A stretch of 64,000 bases of DNA from Symbiobacteriaceae bacterium (GTDB lineage: Bacteria; Bacillota; Sulfobacillia; Symbiobacteriales; Symbiobacteriaceae): assembly GCA_029239785.1 (NCBI GenBank), contig JARBUG010000002.1, positions 23,034 to 87,033 on the forward strand, in the 5' to 3' direction. The notes under the pieces are model-generated. The model did no database searches and was not told the DNA's origin. It worked only from the letters and a program-made list of their open reading frames with translations. Positions within the stretch are counted from its first letter, which is position 1. Each line of letters opens with the position of its first letter. Made by a program: the position numbers and the translations under genes. This document shows positions 54,048 through 62,059 of this stretch, piece after piece.

Positions 54048-55610
54048 TTATGAAAGTCTCCCGGTCTCGGCCCTGCTCAACCCCAACCGTTTCATACGGT
54101 ACTGCAGCGTCTGCCTCGGCATACCAAGCAGCCGGGACACCTGTGACAAGTTCCAGTCACACTGGGCAAGGGCCGAAAGCAGTGCCCCGCGCTCAGCGCG
54201 CTCGAGCGAAGCCTTCAACTCCCGAGGATTGACCGACACCTCTGCCGGTTCGGGTCCAGCGGGCACCTCCACCCGGAGGGCGCCCGCCGCCCGCTGCAGG
54301 TGTGCCGGCAAGTCGTTCAGGATGAGCTTGTCCCCCTTCGCCATATGCAGGGACGCCTGAACCGCATGCTCCAGTTCCCGCACATTCCCCGGCCACCCAT
54401 AGGCCAGGAAGAAGCGTTCCAGGGCAGCGTCCACCGCCCGCACCCGGGCGCCCAGCGCCGCCCGGTGCTTCCGCAAGAAGTGCTCCGTCAGCAGCGGAAT
54501 GTCGGAGAGCCTTTCCCGCAAAGGCGGAATCTCGAGCGAGACCACGTTGATCCGGTAGTACAGGTCCTGCCGGAGCCGGCGCTGCTGCACCGCCTCCAGC
54601 GGGTCCTCGTTCGTCGAAGCGACCACGCGCACATCCACCCGTCGTTCCCGCACATCGCCGACCCGGCGGATGCGCCCATCCTGCAACACCCGCAGCAGTT
54701 TGGCCTGCAGGTTCATATCCATCGAGTTGATTTCGTCCAGGTAGAGGGTGCCGCCATCGGCCAGTTCGAACAGGCCCGGACGGTCTTCGGCACCCGTAAA
54801 GCTGCCCCGCACAGTGCCGAACAGAATTCCCTCGAGCAGTCCCTCCGGCAGCGCCGCGCAGTTCTGCGTTACCAGCGGTCCGCTTCCCCGCGGGCTCGCA
54901 TGGTGAATCGCATGGACCAGCAACTCCTTGCCGGTGCCGGTCTCGCCGCAGACCAATACGGGGGAAACGCCCCGGGCCGCCAGCTGTGCCTGCTCCTTCA
55001 GCGCCACAAACAGCGGGTGGGCGCCGATCAGGTCGTCCAGCGTATACCTTGCGTCACTCCGAGCAGCGGCCTGACCCTGCCCTTTCCGTCTGCCCAGCAA
55101 CTCTGCCCGCAGGTCCACAACCTGCTCGGACAGTTCCCGCACACGTGTAACGTCTTTGGAGATCTCAATAGCACCCACCAACTGGCCGCCGGCGTCGTGA
55201 ACCGGCCAGGTCGAGTTAATTGTCGTGACCCGCAGCCCCTTGTAGTTCGTAAAGGTCTGCTGCTGATTGACAATGGGTGTGCCCGTCTCCAGCACCTTTA
55301 GGATGGTGCTTGTGTGTTCGTTGAGCGAGGGATACACCTCAAGCAGGTGCTTTCCCTTGACTTCATCCGGCTCCAGGCCGTCATTCAGCCCCGCCTGCGG
55401 GTTGTACCACACCGTAAACCCCTGGCGGTCAACAACATGAATGCCTTCGTCAACGTTGAGCAAAAGCGCGTGCAGTAACGGTTCGAGGCTGATGATGACA
55501 AGCCCCTCCTTCCGGCTACTCCGGCGGCGGCGTTTCGCTGCGCTCTGCGGCCGCACGGCCAATCGCGGCAGTAATGGCCGGAATGGCGGCTTCGGCAGCC
55601 TCCCGTCCAC
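54048..55610 (-). CDS. Sigma-54-dependent activator with PAS domain (RocR-like)
   Basis: Three modules: N-terminal PAS (LLLNVDEGIHVVDRQGFTVWYN), central AAA+ with Walker A GETGTGKELL, the sigma-54 contact loop GSFTGA (GAFTGA consensus), Walker B GGTLYLDEI, and a C-terminal Fis-type HTH (CDWNLSQVSRLLGMPRQTLQ). The layout matches RocR/BkdR-type regulators of amino acid catabolism. The start is unclear: a strong GGAAGGAGGGG (about 55499-55509) is followed in frame only by CTT GTC ATC ATC. Canonical in-frame starts lie either far upstream (GTG 55610, GTG 55556, inside the patatin gene) or downstream (CTG, TTG). 55610 is the outer limit. It is the best candidate regulator of the kdd-kam promoter. 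Confidence 0.85.
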   Translation of the reverse strand: MDGRLPKPPFRPLLPRLAVRPQSAAKRRRRSSRKEGLVIISLEPLLHALLLNVDEGIHVVDRQGFTVWYNPQAGLNDGLEPDEVKGKHLLEVYPSLNEHTSTILKVLETGTPIVNQQQTFTNYKGLRVTTINSTWPVHDAGGQLVGAIEISKDVTRVRELSEQVVDLRAELLGRRKGQGQAAARSDARYTLDDLIGAHPLFVALKEQAQLAARGVSPVLVCGETGTGKELLVHAIHHASPRGSGPLVTQNCAALPEGLLEGILFGTVRGSFTGAEDRPGLFELADGGTLYLDEINSMDMNLQAKLLRVLQDGRIRRVGDVRERRVDVRVVASTNEDPLEAVQQRRLRQDLYYRINVVSLEIPPLRERLSDIPLLTEHFLRKHRAALGARVRAVDAALERFFLAYGWPGNVRELEHAVQASLHMAKGDKLILNDLPAHLQRAAGALRVEVPAGPEPAEVSVNPRELKASLERAERGALLSALAQCDWNLSQVSRLLGMPRQTLQYRMKRLGLSRAETGRLS

Positions 55611-56328
55611 AGCGTACCATATCTTCTACCCGCTCCAACTCCATCGCGCTGAAATCGCACAGGTCCGGCTGAACCGCCACATCGGCATCCCGCAGCGACT
55701 GCTCCACCTGTGGCCTCTGCACCAGCGCCAGGCTCTGCAGCATGATATGGAGCAGATTTCGCAGCGGCCTGCTGTTGGGTCCGGGCCGACTCAGGTCGAC
55801 GCCAATGACCATGTCGGCGCCCATATTCCGCGCGACCTTGGCGGGTACCGGGTGCACAAGACCCCCGTCCACCAGTGTATGGGTTCCGACCCGCACCGGC
55901 AGAAAAATGCCCGGAAACGCGCAACTCGCCCGAACAGCGGTTGAGACCCGCCCGGCGTTCAGCAGCACCTCCGTTCCCGTCAGCAGGTCCGTGGCGGTTA
56001 CGGTAAACGGGACCTTCAGGTCCTTAAACTGCATATCACCCATGTTCCCAAGCACAAACCGCTCCAACCCTTCTGCATCCAGCAGCCCGTCGCGGCGAAG
56101 TTTGAGCCTTACCAGCGCCCGCCAGTTCAGCCGTTCCGCCACCCGTTCGAGCAACCATGGATCCAGTCCGGCGCAAAACATGGCGCCTACCAGGCTCCCG
56201 GCTGAAGTCCCTGCCACATAGTCAATAGGAATGCGATTCGCAACAAGGGCCTGAAGGACACCAATGTGTGCAATGCCCCGAGCGAAACCGCCTCCTAAAG
56301 CGAGGCCGATTTTCACCTGTGCAGCCAC
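55516..56328 (-). CDS. Patatin-like phospholipase (RssA/YchK type)
   Basis: A 270-residue serine hydrolase of the patatin fold. Seen: oxyanion loop LALGGGFARGIAHIGVLQAL, nucleophile Ser in VAGTSAGSLVGAMF and catalytic Asp in LVDGGLVHPVP; Ser-Asp dyad intact. It likely hydrolyses a lipid ester in the cytoplasm or at the membrane. Start: GTG 56328 with GGAGGAG 4 nt upstream. Its 3' end abuts or overlaps the activator gene, so the two are co-transcribed. Confidence 0.88.
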   Translation of the reverse strand: MAAQVKIGLALGGGFARGIAHIGVLQALVANRIPIDYVAGTSAGSLVGAMFCAGLDPWLLERVAERLNWRALVRLKLRRDGLLDAEGLERFVLGNMGDMQFKDLKVPFTVTATDLLTGTEVLLNAGRVSTAVRASCAFPGIFLPVRVGTHTLVDGGLVHPVPAKVARNMGADMVIGVDLSRPGPNSRPLRNLLHIMLQSLALVQRPQVEQSLRDADVAVQPDLCDFSAMELERVEDMVRCGREAAEAAIPAITAAIGRAAAERSETPPPE

Positions 56329-56476
56329 ACGGCTCCTCCCCTCTGCCTCCGCAATACTCTAACATTGTACAGGCGATGTTGCTGTATTTCTACCACTTTT
56401 TGTGAAAACCCGTCAAAATACAGCCTATGAAAAAGGCGAAGGTCATATGACCTCCGCCGCAGTGATCGCAGTCATG

Positions 56477-57244
56477 TTAGGGCTTGAGCGAAACCTGCCA
56501 CTCGTCCTTATCCACAGGCACCGTTAGTGGCAGATTCTTCACCGTCAATGTCAGCGCCTGTCCCGGCAGCACCGGTTCGTACTCGGCGGTGAGCAGGACC
56601 TCGCCGGTGGTCCGAACGATCTGCAACCGGTGGATTTTCAGGGCGCCCTTTGACCCCGCCAGGGTTGCTTCAAACCGGGTCATCGCAGCCTGGGTATCCA
56701 GCAGTTCGCCGCGCAGGGCGTACTGTATGCGGACCGCATCGGTCCCGGTTACCGGTTTGTACACATCGAGCCGAACGCCGTCATGCTCCGTGGATGCCAC
56801 GGGTTCTCCGGGGGTTCTTCCGTCCAGGTCGTCAACGTCGACATCGTGGTTGGGATAGAGCAGGTTCGTGGCCAGACCGCCGACCAGGGGAATCGAGGCG
56901 ATCTGGTGTGACATATCCATGGTCTGGCTTGCCGCCACCACCACCAGAATGAACACGGCAGCGACGGCACTCGCATACGCCGGCCACGACTTCCACCAGG
57001 ATCGCCTGCGGGCCGGGCGCAGACTCTCTTCAATTTGGGCCATGACATCGGGCGGGCAGACACCCTCGTCGACCCACTCCCTCAACCCACGGCTTAACAT
57101 TCGGCCGAAGTCCCTCATCGCCACGGCCTCCTCCGCGCATGCCTGGCACGTGGACAGGTGGTTCTCAATCGCGGCCTTGCGGTCGGGCGGGAGGCTTCCG
57201 TGCAGGTACTCTACCAGCTCCGCCTGAAAATCATCGCACGGCAT
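56477..57244 (-). CDS. Anti-sigma factor with zinc-finger (zf-HC2) domain
   Basis: A 255-residue single-pass membrane protein. The N-terminal zf-HC2 has HLSTCQACAEE (HxxxCxxC, with an upstream Cys in MPCDDF), which binds and holds an ECF sigma factor. A membrane helix (YASAVAAVFILVVVAAS, about residues 90-107) and an external beta-rich domain of about 140 residues follow, presumably the sensor part. Its ATG overlaps the sigma gene stop as TAATG, giving coupled synthesis. The inducing signal is unknown. Confidence 0.88.
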   Translation of the reverse strand: MPCDDFQAELVEYLHGSLPPDRKAAIENHLSTCQACAEEAVAMRDFGRMLSRGLREWVDEGVCPPDVMAQIEESLRPARRRSWWKSWPAYASAVAAVFILVVVAASQTMDMSHQIASIPLVGGLATNLLYPNHDVDVDDLDGRTPGEPVASTEHDGVRLDVYKPVTGTDAVRIQYALRGELLDTQAAMTRFEATLAGSKGALKIHRLQIVRTTGEVLLTAEYEPVLPGQALTLTVKNLPLTVPVDKDEWQVSLKP

Positions 57245-57756
57245 TATACTGCCCCCCTCCTTTCACCGTTCTCAGCTTGCAACTTCGTTCTCAGCACCTT
57301 CAGTGCCGTATGCAGACGGGACTTTACAGTGCCCAGGGGAATATCAAGGGCCGTGGCGATATCCTCCAACTGCATATCGTTCAGGAATCGAAGGACGACA
57401 ACTGCACGGTACCGCTCGTCTAGTTCGCGTACCGCATCCCATACGTCACCATCCAGCGACAACTGCATATCCGGCGTCATGCGCTCTTCCGAGAGATCCT
57501 CGGGCCGTTCTACCGGAATCACACGGGTCCGCTTACGAATGATCTGCGTACAGGTGTTTACTAGAATGCGGCGGATCCAGGCCGGAAAAGCCACGGCGCC
57601 GCCCTTCAGTTGATCAAAGGCCCGGTACGCTCGAATGGTGGTTTCCTGAACCGCATCACCGGCGTCGGCCTCGTTGCCGAGAATCGCCCATGCCGTGCGG
57701 TACAAGCGGCCCGCTTCCGGCTTGAACAGAGCGAAGAAGCGATCCTCTGAGGTCAC
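57244..57756 (-). CDS. ECF-family RNA polymerase sigma factor
   Basis: A 170-residue sigma-70-like factor with region 2 (GDAVQETTIRAYRAFDQL) and region 4 (YRAVVVLRFLNDMQLEDIATALDIPLGTVKSRLHTAL). It should direct a small envelope-stress regulon while its anti-sigma partner, encoded next, holds it inactive. GTG start with GGGGGTAC upstream. A GAACC-like element about 80-100 bp upstream is a poor match to the ECF -35/-10 pair, so autoregulation is only a guess. Confidence 0.9.
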   Translation of the reverse strand: MTSEDRFFALFKPEAGRLYRTAWAILGNEADAGDAVQETTIRAYRAFDQLKGGAVAFPAWIRRILVNTCTQIIRKRTRVIPVERPEDLSEERMTPDMQLSLDGDVWDAVRELDERYRAVVVLRFLNDMQLEDIATALDIPLGTVKSRLHTALKVLRTKLQAENGERRGAV

Positions 57757-57897
57757 TGCGGGTACCCCCTTCTCACAATGCAGCGCCGACGTCCGACTGA
57801 GGAAGCTGAACGCTACGCCTTATTGAGCGCGGCGCCGCCCCATAAGGTTCGTTATTTGGGCACAAAAAACAAAACTCCTTGGGTTAGACGAAGAAAA

Positions 57898-57937
57898 GAG
57901 AGCCTGCCCTTCACATACATAGGCAGGCTCTCGTGTT
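57898..57937. terminator. Terminator of the speE-speB-argS-xapX operon
   Basis: Perfect 11-bp stem GAGAGCCTGCC / GGCAGGCTCTC with a 13-nt loop. Minus tail TTTTCTTC; plus tail GTGTTTTTC. Confidence 0.85.
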
Positions 57938-57943
57938 TTTCTG

Positions 57944-58102
57944 CTATCGCTTAGCCAACAAGTAGCCCAGGAAGACCCCGACGATGCCCAGCACGCCTGC
58001 CAGCGTGGGCGGTGCCGGAATGGGCAACTTCATTTTGGCGAAAGCAAAACCTGCAACGACACCGGTAACCAGGGCATAGGCCAATTCCTTGTATGCTGCC
58101 AA
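57944..58102 (-). CDS. XapX-domain small membrane protein
   Basis: A 52-residue hydrophobic protein starting MAAYKELAYALVTGVVAGFA, then KLPIPAPPTLAGVLGIVGVF, a near-textbook XapX (DUF1427) sequence: two membrane helices around a proline-rich LPIPAPP turn, ending LLAKR. Function of XapX proteins is unknown. The TTG start lies just after the argS stop (TAATTTG), with GGAG in the argS end as ribosome site, so it is the last gene of the speE-speB-argS operon. Confidence 0.8.
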   Translation of the reverse strand: MAAYKELAYALVTGVVAGFAFAKMKLPIPAPPTLAGVLGIVGVFLGYLLAKR

Positions 58103-58103
58103 A

Positions 58104-59783
58104 TTACATCCGCTCCGGGGCGCTTACGCCCATCAAAGATAGTGCGTTGTGGATAACCGTCCGAGTCGCATCGCAAAGCAGCAGGCGGGCCTGCGTCAGC
58201 GGCGTATCTTCAGTGACGACACGGCAACGCGTATAGAAGCTGTGGAACAGCGTCGCCAGTTCATTGACGTACCGGGTAAGGCGATGCGCCTCCCGGGCAT
58301 CGGCTGCCCCGATGAGTTCCTCGGGGAAGTCGGCGAGCTTACGCATGAGGTCGATTTCCGACTCATCCCTGAGTTGGCCCAAATCCACCTCGCCAGCGCC
58401 GGGCAGAGGCCGCCCCGCCTCCACCGCCTGCCGCAGAATGCTGGCAATGCGGGCATGGGCGTACTGCACGTAGAAGACCGGGTTGTCGCTGGACTTCAGG
58501 TTGGCAAGGTCAAGGTCGAAATCCATATGGGCATCCAGGCCGCGCATCAGGAAGAAGTAGCGGGCGGCATCAACCGACACCTGATCCAGCAGGTCTTCCA
58601 TCAGCACAAAGTTACCCTTCCGCTTGGACATGCGGAACTCCTCGCCATCCTTGAACAGCCGGACGATCTGGGTGAACAGAATCTCCAGCGAGTCCTTGGA
58701 GTGGCCGAGGCATTCGACCATGGCCTTCATGCGGGCCAGGTACCCGTGGTGGTCCTGCCCCAGCACATCAATCAGCACATCAAAGCCACGGTCATACTTG
58801 TCCATGTGGTAGCAGGCATCCACGGCAAAATAGGTCTTCTCGCCGTCAGACTTGACCAGCACGCGGTCCTTATCGTCCCCGTACTCGGTTGTCCGCATCC
58901 ACACTGCGCCTTCCTGCTCGTAGGCCTTGCCGGACTCCAGCAGCCGCTTGACCAGCTCGTCAGGCTTGCTGGCCTCGCGCAGGGAGCGCTCGCTGAACCA
59001 GCGGTCGAAGACCACGCCGTAGTTGCGCAGCACTTCTTCCTGGCCGGCCCGAAAATACTCCGTCGACCACCGCTCAAGGAAGGCCAGCCGCTCTTCCTCG
59101 GGCTTGGCGAGGAAATCGGGCTGCTGTTCCAGGAGGTCCCGGGCGGCGTCAATGACATACTCGCCGGGGTAGCAGCCCTCAGGGATCTCGATGGTGGCGC
59201 CGCGCAGTTCCTGCGCCCGCAGGTCCACCGATTTGGCCAGCAGCTTCACCTGGTTGCCGGCGTCGTTGCAGTAGAACTCGGTCTTGCACTCGTAGCCGGC
59301 GGCGTTGAGCACCCGGCCGAGCGTGCTGCCGTATGCGCCGGACCGGGCCTGCACCAGCACCATGGGCCCGGTGGGGTTGGCGCTGACGTACTCCAGCAGA
59401 ATGCGCTTGCCGTGGCCATGGTCGCTGGTGCCGAACTGGGCGCCCTCAGCCGCCACGGCGGGCAGCACCTGGTGAATCCAGCCGAACTTCAGCCTGATGT
59501 TGATAAACCCGGGGCCGGCGATCTCCGCCGACTCAACCCAGGTGCCTTCGGTTTTGAGGTGCCTGATGATCGCTTCAGCTACCGCCCTGGGCGCCTTGCG
59601 CTCGGGCTTGGCCATCACCATGGCCAGGTTGGTGGCATAGTCACCGTGGGCCTTATCCTTGGGGACTTCCAGCACCACGGCGGCAGGAGCCGGGCCGGTA
59701 AGCTCGCCGGCGGCCACAGCTGACGTAATCGCGTCCGTCAGGGCCTGGCGCAACTGAACTCGAATCTGCTCGATGACGCGCAC
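58104..59783 (-). CDS. argS: Arginyl-tRNA synthetase
   Basis: A 559-residue class I synthetase charging tRNA-Arg. Seen: N-terminal Add1 domain, SANPTGP before the active site, the KMSKS-equivalent FRMSKRKGNFVLMEDLLDQV, FGQDHHGY-like VLGQDHHGYLARMKAMVE and the C-terminal anticodon-binding DALR domain (HRLTRYVNELATLFHSFY). The HIGH box is absent: NPTGP is followed by MVLVQARSGAYGSTLGRVL where family members have LHxGHxRG. GTG 59783 has AGGAGG 9 nt upstream. It follows the polyamine genes speE and speB. Confidence 0.92.
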   Translation of the reverse strand: MRVIEQIRVQLRQALTDAITSAVAAGELTGPAPAAVVLEVPKDKAHGDYATNLAMVMAKPERKAPRAVAEAIIRHLKTEGTWVESAEIAGPGFINIRLKFGWIHQVLPAVAAEGAQFGTSDHGHGKRILLEYVSANPTGPMVLVQARSGAYGSTLGRVLNAAGYECKTEFYCNDAGNQVKLLAKSVDLRAQELRGATIEIPEGCYPGEYVIDAARDLLEQQPDFLAKPEEERLAFLERWSTEYFRAGQEEVLRNYGVVFDRWFSERSLREASKPDELVKRLLESGKAYEQEGAVWMRTTEYGDDKDRVLVKSDGEKTYFAVDACYHMDKYDRGFDVLIDVLGQDHHGYLARMKAMVECLGHSKDSLEILFTQIVRLFKDGEEFRMSKRKGNFVLMEDLLDQVSVDAARYFFLMRGLDAHMDFDLDLANLKSSDNPVFYVQYAHARIASILRQAVEAGRPLPGAGEVDLGQLRDESEIDLMRKLADFPEELIGAADAREAHRLTRYVNELATLFHSFYTRCRVVTEDTPLTQARLLLCDATRTVIHNALSLMGVSAPERM

Positions 59784-59803
59784 GCCATTCAGCCTCCTTC
59801 AGA

Positions 59804-60685
59804 CTATCCAAACGCCAGAATGGCCTCCCGGATCAGTTTGGCCCCTAGGACCACGGTACGGTCCGACTGGTCCAGGCCCGGGGCCACCTCGACAACGTCA
59901 AACCCGACCACGTTCCGGCCCTTGAAGGCCATGACCGCATCGATCAGTTCCCGGCTGGTAATGCCACCGGGCTCGGGAGTACCGGTGCCCGGTGCAAAAG
60001 CAGGATCCACAACATCGATGTCGATGGTGAAGTAAATCGGCCGATCGCCAAAGCTGTGGATAACCTCTTTCAGCGGCCGCAGCACTTCATGAGGGAACAG
60101 GTTGCACTGTTCCTTGCCCAGCTTGTACTCATCGGCCGTACCGCTGCGGATGCCAAACTGGTAGAGGTTCTTGGCCGGGAGGAAATCCAGGCAGCGCCGC
60201 ATGACGGCGGCGTGGCTGAGCGGGTTGCCCAGGTAGTCCTCGCGCAGGTCGGCGTGAGCATCAAACTGGACGAGAATCAGGTCGTTGCCGTACTTCTCGT
60301 AGGCGGCCTTCACGCACGGCAGCGTCACCAGATGCTCGCCGCCCAGCATGAAGGGCAGCTTGCCATCCTGGGTAATTTTCCGGGCCACCTGCTCCGCCCG
60401 GTTCAGGGTTTCGCGGGCGTCGCCGAAGATAACGGCGACGTCGCCCAGGTCGAAGAACTGCTTGTCGGCCAGGCTGGCCAGGCTGTGGTAGCTGAACTCC
60501 TCAATGCCGTAGCTGGCCTCACGAATGCGCCCGGGGCCAAACCGGGTGCCGGGCCGGTAGGAGGTCGTGAAGTCCTGGCCAATGCCGTACAGCACGACCC
60601 GGCTAGCCTCGTAATCGTCCGACGCACCCATAAAGTCAGAGAGCCGCTCAATATGGGGAAAACCCGCGTAGTTCAGGCCACCCAT
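59804..60685 (-). CDS. speB: Agmatinase / ureohydrolase
   Basis: A 293-residue arginase-family enzyme, probably hydrolysing agmatine to putrescine and urea. Seen: the Mn ligands in LGGEHLVTL, VQFDAHADLRED and FTIDIDVVDPAFAPGTGTPEPGG. The ATG overlaps the speE stop (TAATG), coupling the two. With SpeE, this supplies the last two steps to spermidine; no arginine decarboxylase is in the window. Confidence 0.92.
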   Translation of the reverse strand: MGGLNYAGFPHIERLSDFMGASDDYEASRVVLYGIGQDFTTSYRPGTRFGPGRIREASYGIEEFSYHSLASLADKQFFDLGDVAVIFGDARETLNRAEQVARKITQDGKLPFMLGGEHLVTLPCVKAAYEKYGNDLILVQFDAHADLREDYLGNPLSHAAVMRRCLDFLPAKNLYQFGIRSGTADEYKLGKEQCNLFPHEVLRPLKEVIHSFGDRPIYFTIDIDVVDPAFAPGTGTPEPGGITSRELIDAVMAFKGRNVVGFDVVEVAPGLDQSDRTVVLGAKLIREAILAFG

Positions 60686-61530
60686 TACTTCGCAGCCTCC
60701 TCCGTAATCTGCTGGACGAACCGCGGCAGCTGGAAGGCCGCCAGGTGCAGATTCGGCGTGTAGTACTTGGTCGGCAGGTCACCAAAGCGGGCGTGCACGT
60801 CGGCATCTACCGGGTCGTGCACCTTGGAGCCCAGGGTAAAGCTCCACAGGCCGGTCGGGTAGGTCGGCACGGCGCAAGTGTAAAGGCGGGTAATCGGGAA
60901 CGACTTGCTAATGCCGCCGAAGGCCCGCTTGATCACATGGGCATTCGTCCAGGGCGACTCGGTCTGCGCGACCATGACGCCGTCGCCCGTCAGGCACTTA
61001 TACACGTTGGCGTAGAACTCGGCCGTAAACAGGCCTTCGCCGGGGCCAACGGGCTCGCTGGAGTCGATGATAATGACGTCATACTCGGCTTCACGATCCA
61101 TCACCCACTTGATGCCGTCCTCAACATGCACGTGCACCTTGGGGTTGCCCGTCAACGCCACGGAGATTTGCGGGAAGTACTGCTTGCAGGTTTCAATCAC
61201 CCGGCCATCGATCTCAACCAGGTCGATATGTTCCACGCCGGGGTGCTTCGCCACCTCACGCACCATACCGCCGTCGCCACCACCGATCACAAGCACCCGC
61301 TTCGGGTTGGGGTGGGTGAACAGCGGCACGTGGGCGCCCATTTCGTGATAGACCCACTCATCCACATCATTCGTCTGTAAGAACCCGTCGAGGGCCAGCA
61401 GTTTACCCCACTGCGGCGTTTCCACGATGGTGAGTTCCTGGAACTGGGTCTGCTCATGGTGCAGGGTCTTGGTAACGCGTACAGACAACCGCTGGTTGTC
61501 CGTCTGTTGTTCCGTAAAGTATAGTTCCAT
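60685..61530 (-). CDS. speE: Spermidine synthase
   Basis: A 281-residue aminopropyltransferase joining decarboxylated SAM to putrescine. Seen: LALDGFLQTNDVDEWVYHEM, VLVIGGGDGGMVREV (SAM-type loop), the catalytic Asp in IIIDSSEPVGPGEGLF and MVAQTESPW. Usual family length. First gene of the speE-speB-argS-xapX operon, behind a good promoter. Confidence 0.95.
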   Translation of the reverse strand: MELYFTEQQTDNQRLSVRVTKTLHHEQTQFQELTIVETPQWGKLLALDGFLQTNDVDEWVYHEMGAHVPLFTHPNPKRVLVIGGGDGGMVREVAKHPGVEHIDLVEIDGRVIETCKQYFPQISVALTGNPKVHVHVEDGIKWVMDREAEYDVIIIDSSEPVGPGEGLFTAEFYANVYKCLTGDGVMVAQTESPWTNAHVIKRAFGGISKSFPITRLYTCAVPTYPTGLWSFTLGSKVHDPVDADVHARFGDLPTKYYTPNLHLAAFQLPRFVQQITEEAAK

Positions 61531-61574
61531 GGTGCGGGGCTCCTTTCCACAGGGGCGGCTCAGAGTACCGTCAA

Positions 61575-61603
61575 ATTATAGCATACGCTCAACACTGGGG
61601 CAA
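61575..61603 (-). promoter_or_regulatory. Sigma-A promoter of the speE operon
   Basis: Minus strand TTGCCC (61598-61603), 17-bp spacer, TATAAT (61575-61580) with TGC just before it (extended -10), about 45 bp before speE. Confidence 0.8.
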
Positions 61604-61622
61604 AATGTTGTTACGATTCCTC

Positions 61623-61652
61623 TTGACACGGATACAGCCGCAGATGTATGAT
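61623..61652 (+). promoter_or_regulatory. Sigma-A promoter of the aspS T-box transcript
   Basis: TTGACA (61623-61628), 18-bp spacer, TATGAT (61647-61652), divergent from the speE promoter only 20 bp away. Confidence 0.8.
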
Positions 61653-61659
61653 GCGTGAC

Positions 61660-61907
61660 AATACCTGACAGCGATGACCGGGACAAAGTACCCTGGCTAA
61701 CGTGGCCTTCAGAGAGCCGTCCACCGGTGGAAGGACGGCGACCACTCCAGGCGAATGACACCCGTGAGCGCCGCCCAAAAGGGGAAACCCAAGTAGGAGC
61801 AGACGGCACCCCGCCGTTACCGGGGAGAGTGGCTGCTATGGCTGGCAGCAACTAGGGTGGTACCGCGAGCGCAACCTCGTCCCTATCAGGGGCGGGGTTT
61901 TTTTGTG
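61660..61907 (+). promoter_or_regulatory. T-box riboswitch, probable Asp specifier (GAC)
   Basis: A tRNA-sensing leader. Seen: AAAGTA near the base of stem I, AGAGAG and CCGGTGGAAGG of the distal part, GCGAATGACACCCGTGAG with the specifier loop, and the T-box AGGGTGGTACCGCG (61854-61867). A terminator (AACCTCGTCCC / GGGGCGGGGTT, seven T, 61873-61904) follows. Reading the loop as GAA-T-GAC-ACC gives the Asp codon GAC at 61757-61759. Uncharged tRNA binding should favour the antiterminator and aspS expression. Confidence 0.9.
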
Positions 61908-61927
61908 CCTTTTTAGGGGGTGATCAC

Positions 61928-62059
61928 GTGGACGACAGCGATAATGGCGACGATGACGACGACAACAATCCGCATAATCTGAAGGAGGAGTTCCGTTATG
62001 TCTGCTCTCATATCGCAGGTTCGCGTGCTTGCTGCCCAGTTAGGGGCTTATGTCGGTGA
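61928..62059 (+). CDS. Possible Asp/Asn-rich leader peptide
   Basis: A 43-codon ORF from GTG 61928, 7 nt after AGGGGG, located after the T-box terminator and overlapping the first 62 bases of aspS out of frame. It starts MDDSDNGDDDDDNNPHN: eight Asp and four Asn in the 16 residues after the initiator. The aspS ribosome site (GGAGGAG, 61984-61990) lies inside it. Such residue runs are typical of attenuation leader peptides. Against it: the DNA is a GAC/ACG simple repeat, and another frame reads as a short Thr-rich peptide ending before aspS. Confidence 0.4.
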   Translation: MDDSDNGDDDDDNNPHNLKEEFRYVCSHIAGSRACCPVRGLCR

